A stretch of 64,000 bases of DNA from VYFG01 sp965204165 (lineage in GTDB: Bacteria; Pseudomonadota; Gammaproteobacteria; Arenicellales; Poriferihabitantaceae): contig OZ241969.1 in the NCBI GenBank assembly GCA_965204165.1, positions 3,348,001 through 3,412,000 of the forward strand, given 5' to 3'. Position numbers and translations under genes: made by a program. Within the stretch, counting starts at the first letter, position 1; every line of letters starts with the position of its first letter. This document shows, piece after piece, positions 1-7,974 of this stretch. Under the pieces are notes generated by a model. It was not told where the DNA came from and ran no database searches. It worked only from the letters and a program-made list of their open reading frames with translations.

Positions 1-1008
1 AAGACCGATCAATGCCAGAACCAGCCATGCAACCCACCAGCCGTGCCGCTGGAAGAACTCCTGCAGTGGCGCCAGGTAGGCGCCGCGGGCGATGGCTGCG
101 GGCACCAGGGCGAAACCGGAGAGCAGGCGGGCAACCAGCCAGGCCAGCAGCAGACCGGTTCCGAGTCTGGCGGTTTCCACGACCAGTCCCGCCAGCGCCC
201 CGTTTTGCAGCAGCTCCTTCAGGGTCGACTTCATCACCGCGGCCGGACCCGCTCCCGCCATGTAGCTCAGGATGAACGCGAGTACCGCGCAGAAAAAAAG
301 CAGCAGCAGTTGCAGGTTCTCCCGTGTCGACCGCTCCTGCTGGGCAGGGTGATCCGGTTCCCGCACCAGCAATGTGGTGACAACCCCGACCAGCATGCAA
401 ACCGACATGATCCGGTATGTGCTGCTCCAGGCAGAATGGTCGTAGGCGTCAGGCAACGACCCGAGCCATTCCGCCAACAGCAGGGCGCCGGCACCGGCGA
501 CCAGCATGGCGATGCGGTAGCCGGCAATGTACGTGGATGACAGCAGGGCCTGCATCCTGGGCTCCGCGGACTCGATCCTGAATGCATCAATGACGATATC
601 CTGGGTGGCCGACGAAAAGCCGAGCAGAACCGCGGCGAAGGCCATATACTGGAGGGACCAGCCGCCTGTCCCGGGGTCCACGATGGACATCAGCCACAGA
701 GCCAGAATGATCATGCCCTGGGAAAGCAGCAGCCAGCTGCGCCGCTTGCCCAGCATCCGGGTTGCCAAGGGCAGCGGCAACTGGTCCACCAACGGCGCCC
801 AGACGAATTTGAACGAGTAGCCCAGTGCCGCCCAACTGAACATGGTCACGACGCTGCGCTCCACGCCCGCCTCGCGCAACCACAAGGACAGCGTCCCGAA
901 AATCAGCAACAGGGGCAGTCCGGCGGAAAATCCGAGCAGCAGCATGATCCAGACCCGGCGGTCCAGCACGGCTGCATACGTGGGTCTTGACTGGATTGAT
1001 TCCATCAT
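1..1008 (-). CDS. ampG: AmpG-like MFS muropeptide permease, 3' end cut by window edge
   Basis: The minus strand is open from an ATG at 1008 (a second ATG follows immediately) to the left edge with no stop, giving 336 residues and a missing C-terminus. The protein starts MESIQSRPTYAAVLDRRVW and has many hydrophobic helices with the AmpG/PAT-type N-terminal pattern (GFSAGLPLLLIFGTLSLWL, then a motif like GYSFKFVWAPLVDQ and, in the fourth helix, GFSSATQDIVIDAFR). Known members import anhydro-muropeptides through the inner membrane for cell-wall recycling. AmpG proteins vary from about 400 to over 550 residues, so 60 or more residues are probably off the window. No clear ribosome-binding site precedes the start. 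It is divergent from pyrE with about 95 bases between them. Family assignment is good; the exact substrate is by family only. Confidence 0.8.
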   Translation of the reverse strand, partial: MMESIQSRPTYAAVLDRRVWIMLLLGFSAGLPLLLIFGTLSLWLREAGVERSVVTMFSWAALGYSFKFVWAPLVDQLPLPLATRMLGKRRSWLLLSQGMIILALWLMSIVDPGTGGWSLQYMAFAAVLLGFSSATQDIVIDAFRIESAEPRMQALLSSTYIAGYRIAMLVAGAGALLLAEWLGSLPDAYDHSAWSSTYRIMSVCMLVGVVTTLLVREPDHPAQQERSTRENLQLLLLFFCAVLAFILSYMAGAGPAAVMKSTLKELLQNGALAGLVVETARLGTGLLLAWLVARLLSGFALVPAAIARGAYLAPLQEFFQRHGWWVAWLVLALIGL

Positions 1009-1103
1009 GGGGCGGGGGTGGTTATTATTGCGGTGGCCGGATATTAACCCGAAACCCGCATCAGCCAACGATTGCCTTCTCCCCGCCCACACACCCCCGT
1101 TCC

Positions 1104-1766
1104 ATGACCAAGAGTCCCAACCATTTCATTGATCTGTGCATACGGCATCACATTCTCACTTTCGGTGAATTCACCCTGAAATCCGGACGGGTCAGTCCGT
1201 ATTTTTTCAATGCCGGCCAGTTCAGTGACGGATCGCTGCTGGGCCGCCTGGCCGGTCACTATGCCGGGCTGGTACACCGGATCATGACCGACTCGACGGG
1301 ACAGTACATGCTCTACGGGCCGGCATACAAGGGCATTCCGCTGGCTGCCGCCTGTGCCATACGCCTGGCGGATGAATACGGCCTGAAGATTCCCTACGCA
1401 TTCAACCGGAAGGAATCCAAGGACCATGGAGAAGGCGGCCACATTGTCGGGGCGGAACTGCGGGGCAAGGTCATCATCATCGATGATGTCATCACCGCGG
1501 GAACATCGGTGGAAGAGTCCGTTCGGATCATCCGTGACGCCGGCGCCGAACCCGTGGCCGTGGTGATCGCCCTCGACCGGGAGGAGGTCGCCGGCGATAC
1601 CGGGCTGTCCGCCGTGCAGGCGGTGGAAGCCGCGCACGGGATACCGGTACACCCGATCATCCGGCTGAGCGACCTGGTGGAACACCTGGCGGGCCGGGAG
1701 GAACTGACAGCCCATGCCAGTGCGGTCGCGGCATACCGGGCGCAATACGGGATATCCTCCGGGTAG
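1104..1766 (+). CDS. pyrE: Orotate phosphoribosyltransferase
   Basis: This 220-residue protein makes orotidine 5'-phosphate from orotate and PRPP in pyrimidine synthesis, in the cytoplasm. The PRPP-binding loop VIIIDDVITAGTS lies near residues 120-132, and the N-terminal half carries FGEFTLKSGRVSPYFFNAG and YGPAYKGIPLA, both typical of PyrE. Length matches E. coli PyrE (213). The frame stays open upstream to 987, but the start at MTKSPNHF is chosen because the extension (rich in Gly, Tyr, Pro) looks non-coding and the family begins here. It is convergent with the PII gene downstream and divergent from ampG, so it appears to be a single-gene transcript. Confidence 0.95.
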   Translation: MTKSPNHFIDLCIRHHILTFGEFTLKSGRVSPYFFNAGQFSDGSLLGRLAGHYAGLVHRIMTDSTGQYMLYGPAYKGIPLAAACAIRLADEYGLKIPYAFNRKESKDHGEGGHIVGAELRGKVIIIDDVITAGTSVEESVRIIRDAGAEPVAVVIALDREEVAGDTGLSAVQAVEAAHGIPVHPIIRLSDLVEHLAGREELTAHASAVAAYRAQYGISSG

Positions 1767-1812
1767 CCGTTCAGGGCCCGCCGCGGCGAGTATCCGGGAT
1801 GTACACGTGATT

Positions 1813-1833
1813 CGGAAACCGGACCGGTTTCCG
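1813..1833. terminator. Hairpin between convergent pyrE and PII gene
   Basis: CGGAAACCG and CGGTTTCCG form a perfect 9-bp stem around a 3-base loop in the gap between two convergent genes. There is no T tract on either side, so it would be an imperfect intrinsic terminator or just a transcript-end stabiliser. The location is what supports it. Confidence 0.4.
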
Positions 1834-1874
1834 GCGGGAGATCCTTCCGTCCCTTAATTCAGCAACCGGAAAAT

Positions 1875-2213
1875 CTACAGTGCGTCGTCGTTCAGTTCCC
1901 CGGTCCGGATGCGTACGGCCTTGTGCAGTTCATACACGAAGATCTTGCCGTCACCCACCTTGCCGGTCTGGGCCGCCTGCACGATGGCCTCCACCACCTG
2001 GTCCACACTGGCCTCATCCACTGCGACTTCCAGCTTGACCTTGGGCACGAAATCAACCACGTACTCGGCGCCGCGGTAAAGTTCTGTATGTCCTTTCTGG
2101 CGACCGAAACCCTTGACCTCGGTCACGGTCATGCCCTGCACGCCAATTTCCCCAAGGGCATCACGGACATCATCCAGCTTGAACGGTTTGATGATCGCAG
2201 AGACCAGTTTCAT
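1875..2213 (-). CDS. glnK: PII nitrogen regulatory protein (GlnK/GlnB)
   Basis: A 112-residue protein, the exact size of PII proteins. It starts MKLVSAIIKPFKLDDVRDAL and carries the T-loop with GRQKGHTELYRGAEY, where the final Tyr (position 51) is the uridylylation site, and the B-loop TGKVGDGKIFV with the C-loop RIRTGE. PII trimers sense 2-oxoglutarate and ATP/ADP and signal to ammonium transport and glutamine synthetase adenylylation. The MKLV start resembles GlnK rather than GlnB (MKKI), but no amtB lies next to it, so the GlnK/GlnB choice is uncertain. A good -10 box lies about 30 bases upstream of the ATG. Confidence 0.9.
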   Translation of the reverse strand: MKLVSAIIKPFKLDDVRDALGEIGVQGMTVTEVKGFGRQKGHTELYRGAEYVVDFVPKVKLEVAVDEASVDQVVEAIVQAAQTGKVGDGKIFVYELHKAVRIRTGELNDDAL

Positions 2214-2242
2214 GAAGAGTAAAATCGATGGATGGGCGGAGA

Positions 2243-2248
2243 ATTATA
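2243..2248 (-). promoter_or_regulatory. -10 box for the PII gene
   Basis: The minus strand reads TATAAT here, 30 bases upstream of the PII start codon. It sits inside the near-palindrome GGAGTATAATTCTCC. No convincing -35 hexamer is visible at 16-18 bases, and there is no GG-N10-GC sigma-54 pattern, so nitrogen control is not evident from the promoter. Confidence 0.4.
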
Positions 2249-2590
2249 CTCCATAAACGGAAATTCCCGAGTACCGGCCCTGCGAATCGGCGCATCATGG
2301 TTCCGACCCGTACCGCTCGCGATCCGTTCGTCCGACACATCGCCACTGGGCTCCGCCTGCATCGCCGGGAAGACGGTTTCAGCCCCAGAATAGCCGGCCC
2401 GTTTGCGGAGGCAGAGAAGTCGTCGCCGACGGGCCTGGCGCGTCGGCTTCCTGGAGGATGATCCGGGTTTCCTTGACCGGGAGCTGAACAAGGTGGAGCC
2501 TGCGGGAAATAATCCCTTCGCTCCGAAACTGTTACCTATGCGCCCGGAATAATCCGTTACCTATGCGGCCGGAAAGGACCCCAGTGATCA
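2249..2590. other. Gene-free stretch with a direct repeat, possible IS remnant
   Basis: No convincing gene is present between the PII promoter and tRNA-Arg. The right half holds two direct copies of GTTACCTATGCGCCCGGA / GTTACCTATGCGGCCGGA at 2531-2548 and 2556-2573 (25-bp period). Paired repeats of this kind resemble the termini of IS481- or IS21-like elements in proteobacteria, so this may be a decayed element. That link is from memory of such termini, not from a search. Confidence 0.3.
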
Positions 2591-2667
2591 TGGCGCGCCC
2601 GGAAGGATTCGAACCTCCGACCACCTGGTTCGTAGCCAGGTACTCTATCCAACTGAGCTACGGGCGC
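2591..2667 (-). tRNA. tRNA-Arg (anticodon ACG)
   Basis: The minus strand folds as a 77-nt cloverleaf: acceptor GCGCCCG paired with CGGGCGC, D-arm GCTCAGTTGGATAGAGT, anticodon stem CCTGG/CCAGG with loop CTACGAA, T-arm GGAGGTTCGAATCCTTCC, discriminator G and an encoded CCA at 2591-2593. Loop positions 34-36 are ACG. It follows tRNA-Ser and csrA, the order seen around csrA in enterobacteria. Confidence 0.95.
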
Positions 2668-2685
2668 ATGAATTAGGGTCACGAG

Positions 2686-2776
2686 TGGCGGAGAGAGAGG
2701 GATTCGAACCCTCGATACGCTATCAACGTATACGCCCTTAGCAGGGGCGCGCCTTCAGCCGCTCGGCCATCTCTCC
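2686..2776 (-). tRNA. tRNA-Ser (anticodon GCT)
   Basis: A 91-nt class II tRNA on the minus strand: acceptor GGAGAGA/TCTCTCC, D-arm GGCCGAGCGGCTGAAGGC, anticodon stem CGCCC/GGGCG with loop CTGCTAA (anticodon GCT), a long variable arm around TATACGTTGATAGCGTA, T-arm GAGGGTTCGAATCCCTC, discriminator G and encoded CCA at 2686-2688. It lies just downstream of csrA, probably in the same transcript. Confidence 0.95.
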
Positions 2777-2831
2777 GTGGTGGCCGAGTTTACACCAGGC
2801 AACGGGAAAAATGCGACGAAACCCGGGGGTG

Positions 2832-3113
2832 TCAGGAGTTGTGCGGGTCGCCGTAGTCAGACATGTCCGGCTGCTGGTTGTAGTGATCGTCGTGATTGTA
2901 ATCCTGATCATATCCACGGTCGCCGTTGTCGAAACGATTCCCCCCTCCCTGTTCATTCTTGATGCGGTAGTAGATTTCCTCGCGATGGACCGGCACATTC
3001 TTTGGTGCATTGATTCCAATTCGGACCTGGGTCCCTCGAACACCCAGGACCGTCATTCTCACTTCCTCGCCAATAAAGACAGATTCACCAATTCTACGTG
3101 TCAGGATTAACAT
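2832..3113 (-). CDS. csrA: Carbon storage regulator CsrA with long acidic/Asn-rich tail
   Basis: CsrA dimers bind GGA motifs in mRNA leaders and control translation and stability of many transcripts. Residues 1-53 are canonical, starting MLILTRRIGESVFIGEEV with the RNA-binding beta-1 and GVRGTQVRIGINAPKNVPVHREEIY. After about residue 55, where E. coli CsrA (61 residues) ends, this protein continues to 93 residues with a low-complexity tail rich in Asp, Asn, Tyr, Gly and Gln (for example GDRGYDQDYNHDD). The tail looks disordered. A Shine-Dalgarno GGAGAG sits 5 bases before the ATG. Gene order lysC-csrA-tRNA-Ser-tRNA-Arg supports the identity. Confidence 0.95.
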   Translation of the reverse strand: MLILTRRIGESVFIGEEVRMTVLGVRGTQVRIGINAPKNVPVHREEIYYRIKNEQGGGNRFDNGDRGYDQDYNHDDHYNQQPDMSDYGDPHNS

Positions 3114-3392
3114 AGTGCTCTCCAGATTATTCTCACTCCAGGGTTTGAAGTCCTGTGCATGTGTTTACTTCTTGGTTTGTTTGAAACCGAATCGCACCAT
3201 TGACAATGGTGAAAAGGTCTGACTGATCCTAGCATTCCAGCCCTGTTTCCGGCGTATCGATTCCCAACGTTGAGGCTAAACGTTTTTGTTCATTGTTACA
3301 ACCCCAAGTGTGTTCCAATAAATCAGTTTAAAGTCATATTTTTAAAGAATAATTTCCTTAACAAACCATCCATAAGTTCTCGACATGGGTAT
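3114..3392. other. AT-rich intergenic region upstream of csrA
   Basis: This 279-base gap between the lysC stop and the csrA start is visibly poorer in GC than its surroundings. It should hold the csrA promoter(s) and the end of the lysC transcript. I see no promoter that fits consensus well, no gene and no strong hairpin. Confidence 0.5.
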
Positions 3393-4604
3393 TTATTCCA
3401 GGCCGAAGGTCTTGTGCAGTGTGCGGACGGCGAGCTCGGCATACTCCAGGTCGACGGTCACCGAAATTTTGATTTCCGAGGTGGAAATCATCTGGATGTT
3501 GATTCCCTTGTCGGCCAGCGCCCTGAACATCTCGGTTGCGATCCCCGCATGGGACCGCATGCCGACCCCCACCAGGGAAATCTTGGCAAGGTCCGCATCT
3601 CCGATCACCTCGGTGGCGCCGAGTTCCTTGGCCACGGGCTCGAGCAACTGCAGGCAACGCTCGAGATCACTGCTGCCGACCGTGAACGTGAAATCGGTCA
3701 TGCCATCCAGCCCGATGTTCTGGACAATCATGTCGACGATGATATGCGCATCGGAAATCGGCCCCAGAACGGCGTAAGCAATGCCCGGCCTGTCAGGCAC
3801 GTCGCGCACGGTGACCTTGGCTTCATCCCGGTTGAGCGCCACTCCGGATATCATTGGCTGTTCCATGGTATCGTCCTCGTAGGTGATTAGGGTGCCCGGG
3901 CCCGGCTCGAAGGACGACAGGACCCGCAGCGGAACGTTGTACTTGCCGGCGAATTCCACCGACCGGATCTGCAGGACCTTGGCCCCGGCACCGGCAAGCT
4001 CCAGCATTTCCTCGAACGTGATTCTTGCAAGCCGCCGGGCCTCCGGCACGATTTTCGGATCGGTGGTGTAGACACCATCAACATCCGTGTAGATCCGGCA
4101 CTCGTCCGCGTTCAGCGCGGCGGCCATGGCGACCGCCGTGGTATCCGATCCGCCCCGCCCCAGTGTGGTGATATTGTTCTGTCCGTCCACGCCCTGGAAT
4201 CCCGCGACCACCACCACCCTGCCGTCTTCCAGGTCCTGCTTGACCCTGGCGGCATCGATCTTCTTGATCCGGGCCTTGCCATGGATTTCGTCGGTCAGTA
4301 TCCGGATCTGCCCGCCCGTATAGGAGCGGGCCGGCACGCCGATGGCGTCGAGCGCCATGGACAGCAACGCAATCGTGACCTGTTCCCCGGTAGATACCAG
4401 CACATCGGTTTCACGTGCCGGAGGATTCGGGTGCATGGAGCCAGCAAGTTCCAGGAGCCGGTTGGTTTCCCCGCTCATTGCCGAAACGACCACGATCATC
4501 CGGTGGCCCTGCCTTGCGGAGGCAGCCACATTCTGCGCCACGGCCTGGATCCGTTCGACGCTCCCGACGGACGTGCCGCCGTACTTTTCAACCAACAGGG
4601 CCAA
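3393..4604 (-). CDS. lysC: Aspartate kinase (lysine/threonine-sensitive type)
   Basis: Phosphorylates aspartate in the first step to lysine, threonine, methionine and diaminopimelate. The 403-residue length is that of single-domain LysC enzymes. The kinase signature VEKYGGTSVG is at residues 5-14, with LGRGGSDTTAVAMAAAL near 150-166 for substrate and ATP binding. The C-terminal third holds two ACT domains (VTVRDVPDRPGIAYAVLG and ISLVGVGMRSHAGIA), the usual site of end-product feedback. It stands between alaS and csrA, the same order as in many gammaproteobacteria where csrA adjoins alaS. Confidence 0.95.
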   Translation of the reverse strand: MALLVEKYGGTSVGSVERIQAVAQNVAASARQGHRMIVVVSAMSGETNRLLELAGSMHPNPPARETDVLVSTGEQVTIALLSMALDAIGVPARSYTGGQIRILTDEIHGKARIKKIDAARVKQDLEDGRVVVVAGFQGVDGQNNITTLGRGGSDTTAVAMAAALNADECRIYTDVDGVYTTDPKIVPEARRLARITFEEMLELAGAGAKVLQIRSVEFAGKYNVPLRVLSSFEPGPGTLITYEDDTMEQPMISGVALNRDEAKVTVRDVPDRPGIAYAVLGPISDAHIIVDMIVQNIGLDGMTDFTFTVGSSDLERCLQLLEPVAKELGATEVIGDADLAKISLVGVGMRSHAGIATEMFRALADKGINIQMISTSEIKISVTVDLEYAELAVRTLHKTFGLE

Positions 4605-4667
4605 CGGTGTTGTCTCGGGGGTGGGAAAGCGGGGCGCGATTTAAACTTTTTCAACAGGGAATGTAAA

Positions 4668-4687
4668 GCCCGGTAACGATTCCGGGC
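4668..4687 (-). terminator. Possible terminator after alaS
   Basis: On the minus strand GCCCGG-AATCGTTA-CCGGGC forms a 6-bp GC stem, followed by TTTACATT. It lies between the alaS stop and the lysC start, so it may partly end alaS transcription. The T run is short. Confidence 0.35.
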
Positions 4688-4777
4688 GGCATCGAAGGCC
4701 TGTCGGGGCCCCGATTCAATCAGGTACGGCTACTCCCCGGCCGCCCATGACAGAGCGGCCCGGCCCGGTCCCGGAGT

Positions 4778-7369
4778 TCAGGTTCTCGATTCGATCCACC
4801 GATAGGTGGCATCGAACAGGCTGTCCACGGCATCGACCTGGCCGCCTCCGCCCTGGGCCAGTTCGGGCCTGCCGCCCCCCTTGCCGCCGACCAGGGGCGC
4901 CAGGTGGGCCACCAGCTCCCCCGCGGGAAACTGCGCCGCCAGGTCCTTGCTTGCCCCGGCGATGATGTTGACCTTCCCCTGGTTGGCGCCCGCAACCAAC
5001 ACCAGCCCGCTCTGCAGCCGGCTGCGCCACCGGTCCACGGTCAATCGCATGGTCTTGACGTCGGCATCGTCCTGGCGCACTGCGGCGACCCGGATGCCGT
5101 TGATTTCGCGCGTTGCGTCCGCCGAACTGTCCCCGGTGGCGAGCTTTTCCTGGAGCGTCTGGATCTGCCTTGAATGTTTTTTCTGCTGCTGCAGCAGCGA
5201 ATCCAGCCGCTCGGGCACCAGGTCGGGCGCCACCCGGAGGATTCCGGCGGCGGAATCCAGCAGCGCCAGCCTTTGATCCGTCCACTGCACCGCCGCGGCC
5301 CCGGCCACCGCCTCGATCCGCCTCACGCCGGCGGCAATCCCGGTTTCCGAGACAATCTTGAACAGGCCGAGATCACCAGTCCGCCGGGCATGGGTGCCGC
5401 CGCACAGTTCGAACGAAAATCCGCCCATGCGAACGGTCCGTACGTCATCATCGTACTTTTCCCCGAACAGCGCTTCCGCGCCCGCAGTCCGGGCAGCTTC
5501 CAGCTCCATCACCTCCACCGTCACTTCCTCGTTCCGCCGGATCTGGTCGTTGACCAGGTCTTCCACCGCGCGGATCTGTTCGGCCGGCAGCACTTCGGCA
5601 TGGGAAAAGTCAAACCGCAGTCTTGCCGGCTCCACCAGGGAACCCTTCTGCTGGACATGGCTCCCCAGCACCGATTTCAGTGCCGCATGCAGGAGATGGG
5701 TGGCGGAATGGTGGTGGACACTGCCCTGCCTGTGATCGGCGGTGACACCGGCAGCTCCCCGCATGCCGACGCCGATCTCGCCGCCTTCCGCGTATCCCAC
5801 GTGGGCAATCACCCGGTTCGTGAGATAGCGGGTGTCCTCCACGGTAAAACGGGCGTCGCCGAATCGAATTTCTCCCCGATCCCCGACCTGGCCCCCGCTT
5901 TCCGCGTAAAACGGAGTCGAACGGGTGATCAGCATCCCCTTTTCACCTTCCGCCAGCGCCTGGACCGGCATCTGATCCTGTACCAGGGCCACCACTTCCA
6001 CGTCTTCAGCCAGGTTGCTGTACCCGTTGAAGAGTGTCGGCTCGACGCCCTCCAGTCTGACCTGTTCATCCTGGGAGAACTTGCTCGCGGCCCGCGCCCT
6101 TTCACGCTGGCGTTCCATGGCTGTGTCGAAACCGGCCTGATCGATCCCGAGCCCGCGCTCCCTGGCCACGTCTGCGGTCAGGTCCAGCGGAAAGCCGTAG
6201 GTGTCATAGAGCCGGAACACCAGTTCCCCGTCCAGCGTGTTCCCCCGCATGGTATCCATCTCGCGGTCCAGTATCCTGAGCCCCTGGTCCAGGGTTTCAT
6301 TGAATTTTTCATTTTCCGTGCGAAGGACCTTCTCGATCATGGCCTGACTGGTGCGGAGCTCCGGACAGGCATCGCCCATCTCGCGAACCAACGGACCGAC
6401 GAGCTGATGCAGGAAGGCTTCGCGGCAGCCCAGCTGGTATCCATGCCGCACGGCACGCCGGATGATGCGTCGCAGTACGTAGCCGCGCCCCTCGTTGGAA
6501 GGTACCACGCCGTCCAGCACCAGGAACGCGGTGGAACGGATGTGGTCCGCCACCACGCGAAGCGACTTGTTGCCGGGATCGGCGCTGCCCAGCACGCGTC
6601 CGGCGTCGGCAATCAGATGGGCGAACAGGTCGATCTCGTAATTGCTGTGTACGTTCTGCAGCACCGCGGCGACGCGTTCCAGCCCCATGCCGGTGTCCAC
6701 GGACGGCTTGGGCAACGGCGAGAGTTCACCGTCCATGCTGCGATTGAACTGCATGAAAACCAGATTCCAGATCTCGATATAGCGGTCGCCGTCCTCCTCC
6801 GGAGTCCCCGGCGGGCCACCGGCCACCTCGGGTCCGTGATCGTAGAAAATTTCCGAGCAGGGACCGCAGGGGCCGGTATCCCCCATCTGCCAGAAATTGT
6901 CCTTGGCCCCGATACGGGTGACACGATCCGCGGGCATGCCGATGCGGTTGATCCACAGGTCTTCGGCTTCGTCATCCTCCTCGAAAACCGTCACCCAGAG
7001 CCTGTCCGGGGAAAGCCCGAAATCCCGGGTCAGCAGCTCCCAGGCATAGTCAATGGCATTCTGCTTGAAGTAGTCGCCGAAGCTGAAGTTGCCCAGCATC
7101 TCGAAGAATGTGTGATGCCTGGCGGTGTATCCCACGTTCTCCAGGTCGTTGTGCTTTCCGCCGGCCCTGACGCAGCGCTGTGCGGTTACCGCACGTACGT
7201 AGTCACGCTTGTCGTCCCCCAGGAAGACATCCTTGAACTGAACCATGCCGGCATTGGTGAACAGAAGTGTCGGGTCATTGCCGGGCACAAGCGGGCTGCT
7301 GGGCACGATCTCATGACCCTGGTCCCTGAAATATTCGAGGAACCTGTTTCTGATGTCGGAGGTTTTCAT
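4778..7369 (-). CDS. alaS: Alanyl-tRNA synthetase
   Basis: Charges tRNA-Ala and edits mischarged Ser and Gly. At 863 residues it is close to E. coli AlaRS (876). The class II core is intact (FTNAGMVQFKDVFLG; RHHTFFEMLGNFSFGDYFK; VDTGMGLERVAAVLQ), followed by the editing domain with HHHSATHLLHAAL near 560 and CGGTHARRTGDLG near 665, both zinc-binding elements. The C-Ala domain follows to the end (AQGGGGQVDAVDSLFDATYRWI). It sits downstream of recX with a gap of 70 bases, matching the recA-recX-alaS order of enterobacteria. The long ORF on the opposite strand here is a codon-bias shadow. Confidence 0.98.
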   Translation of the reverse strand: MKTSDIRNRFLEYFRDQGHEIVPSSPLVPGNDPTLLFTNAGMVQFKDVFLGDDKRDYVRAVTAQRCVRAGGKHNDLENVGYTARHHTFFEMLGNFSFGDYFKQNAIDYAWELLTRDFGLSPDRLWVTVFEEDDEAEDLWINRIGMPADRVTRIGAKDNFWQMGDTGPCGPCSEIFYDHGPEVAGGPPGTPEEDGDRYIEIWNLVFMQFNRSMDGELSPLPKPSVDTGMGLERVAAVLQNVHSNYEIDLFAHLIADAGRVLGSADPGNKSLRVVADHIRSTAFLVLDGVVPSNEGRGYVLRRIIRRAVRHGYQLGCREAFLHQLVGPLVREMGDACPELRTSQAMIEKVLRTENEKFNETLDQGLRILDREMDTMRGNTLDGELVFRLYDTYGFPLDLTADVARERGLGIDQAGFDTAMERQRERARAASKFSQDEQVRLEGVEPTLFNGYSNLAEDVEVVALVQDQMPVQALAEGEKGMLITRSTPFYAESGGQVGDRGEIRFGDARFTVEDTRYLTNRVIAHVGYAEGGEIGVGMRGAAGVTADHRQGSVHHHSATHLLHAALKSVLGSHVQQKGSLVEPARLRFDFSHAEVLPAEQIRAVEDLVNDQIRRNEEVTVEVMELEAARTAGAEALFGEKYDDDVRTVRMGGFSFELCGGTHARRTGDLGLFKIVSETGIAAGVRRIEAVAGAAAVQWTDQRLALLDSAAGILRVAPDLVPERLDSLLQQQKKHSRQIQTLQEKLATGDSSADATREINGIRVAAVRQDDADVKTMRLTVDRWRSRLQSGLVLVAGANQGKVNIIAGASKDLAAQFPAGELVAHLAPLVGGKGGGRPELAQGGGGQVDAVDSLFDATYRWIESRT

Positions 7370-7439
7370 CTTGGCGCGGACAGGGATCAGGGCGGCGATG
7401 ATACCAAGAACCGTCGCGAAATGAATTCAGCAGCGCTGT

Positions 7440-7910
7440 TCAGGTCTCGTCATAGCTGCCGATCTCGTCGGCGGTGAATCCCCTTTGCTGCAGAAACCTG
7501 GCCTGTTTCGCCCAGGCCCGGTAGTCTTCCGGCGGAGCGGTGCCGAACCGTTTTTGCCGAACCTCGACAGCCAGATCGCGCCATGACTCCCGGTATTGCG
7601 ACATCACCTCCTGTACGATGTCTTCCTCCAGCCGGTGGCGGCGGAGCTCCTGTTCGAGCAGCCTCGGACCCTTGCCGGCCTGGTAGCGGGAACGGCCAAG
7701 CTGTTCGGCAAATCGCCGGTCCGAAAGCGAGCCCTCCGAAACCAGCGTATCCAGGAGCAGATCCAGTTGCCCTTGGCCATCATGCGGCGTCAGTTTCCGG
7801 CGAAGTTCGTAACAGCTGTACTCCCGGCGCGCAAGGAGCCGGTAAGCCCTTTCCCGCAGGGCATGGAACGCCCGCGCATCGGCAATGGCCCGGATCGGGG
7901 AATCTTCCAC
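7440..7910 (-). CDS. recX: RecX regulatory protein
   Basis: RecX binds RecA filaments and limits recombinase activity. The 156-residue length matches E. coli RecX (166). Family features are the repeated three-helix pattern: AYRLLARREYSCYELRRKL, then LVSEGSLSDRRFAEQLGRSRYQAGKGPRLLEQELRRH, and a C-terminal helix with YRAWAKQARFLQQRGF. It lies 64 bases downstream of recA in the same direction and is very likely cotranscribed by read-through, the usual arrangement. Confidence 0.95.
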   Translation of the reverse strand: MEDSPIRAIADARAFHALRERAYRLLARREYSCYELRRKLTPHDGQGQLDLLLDTLVSEGSLSDRRFAEQLGRSRYQAGKGPRLLEQELRRHRLEEDIVQEVMSQYRESWRDLAVEVRQKRFGTAPPEDYRAWAKQARFLQQRGFTADEIGSYDET

Positions 7911-7974
7911 CGCGCCTGTCTTTGCCGTCTCCCCTGCGATGCAACGAACCGCCGGTGCCGGTGATGAAACCCGG

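Noticed and set aside
1875..2213. Assigning the PII gene firmly as glnK with nitrogen-dependent promoter
   Set aside because: No amtB is adjacent and no sigma-54 promoter is visible, so only the PII family is certain.
2210..2491. 93-codon minus-strand ORF upstream of the PII gene
   Set aside because: It covers the PII promoter, is very rich in Arg and Ser with no family pattern, and has no ribosome-binding site.
5174..7477. 767-codon open frame on the plus strand
   Set aside because: It is antisense to alaS, whose protein is fully recognisable; the open frame is a product of GC-rich codon usage. The same applies to 11641-13935 opposite the flavoprotein and 54352-56529 opposite the second flavoprotein.
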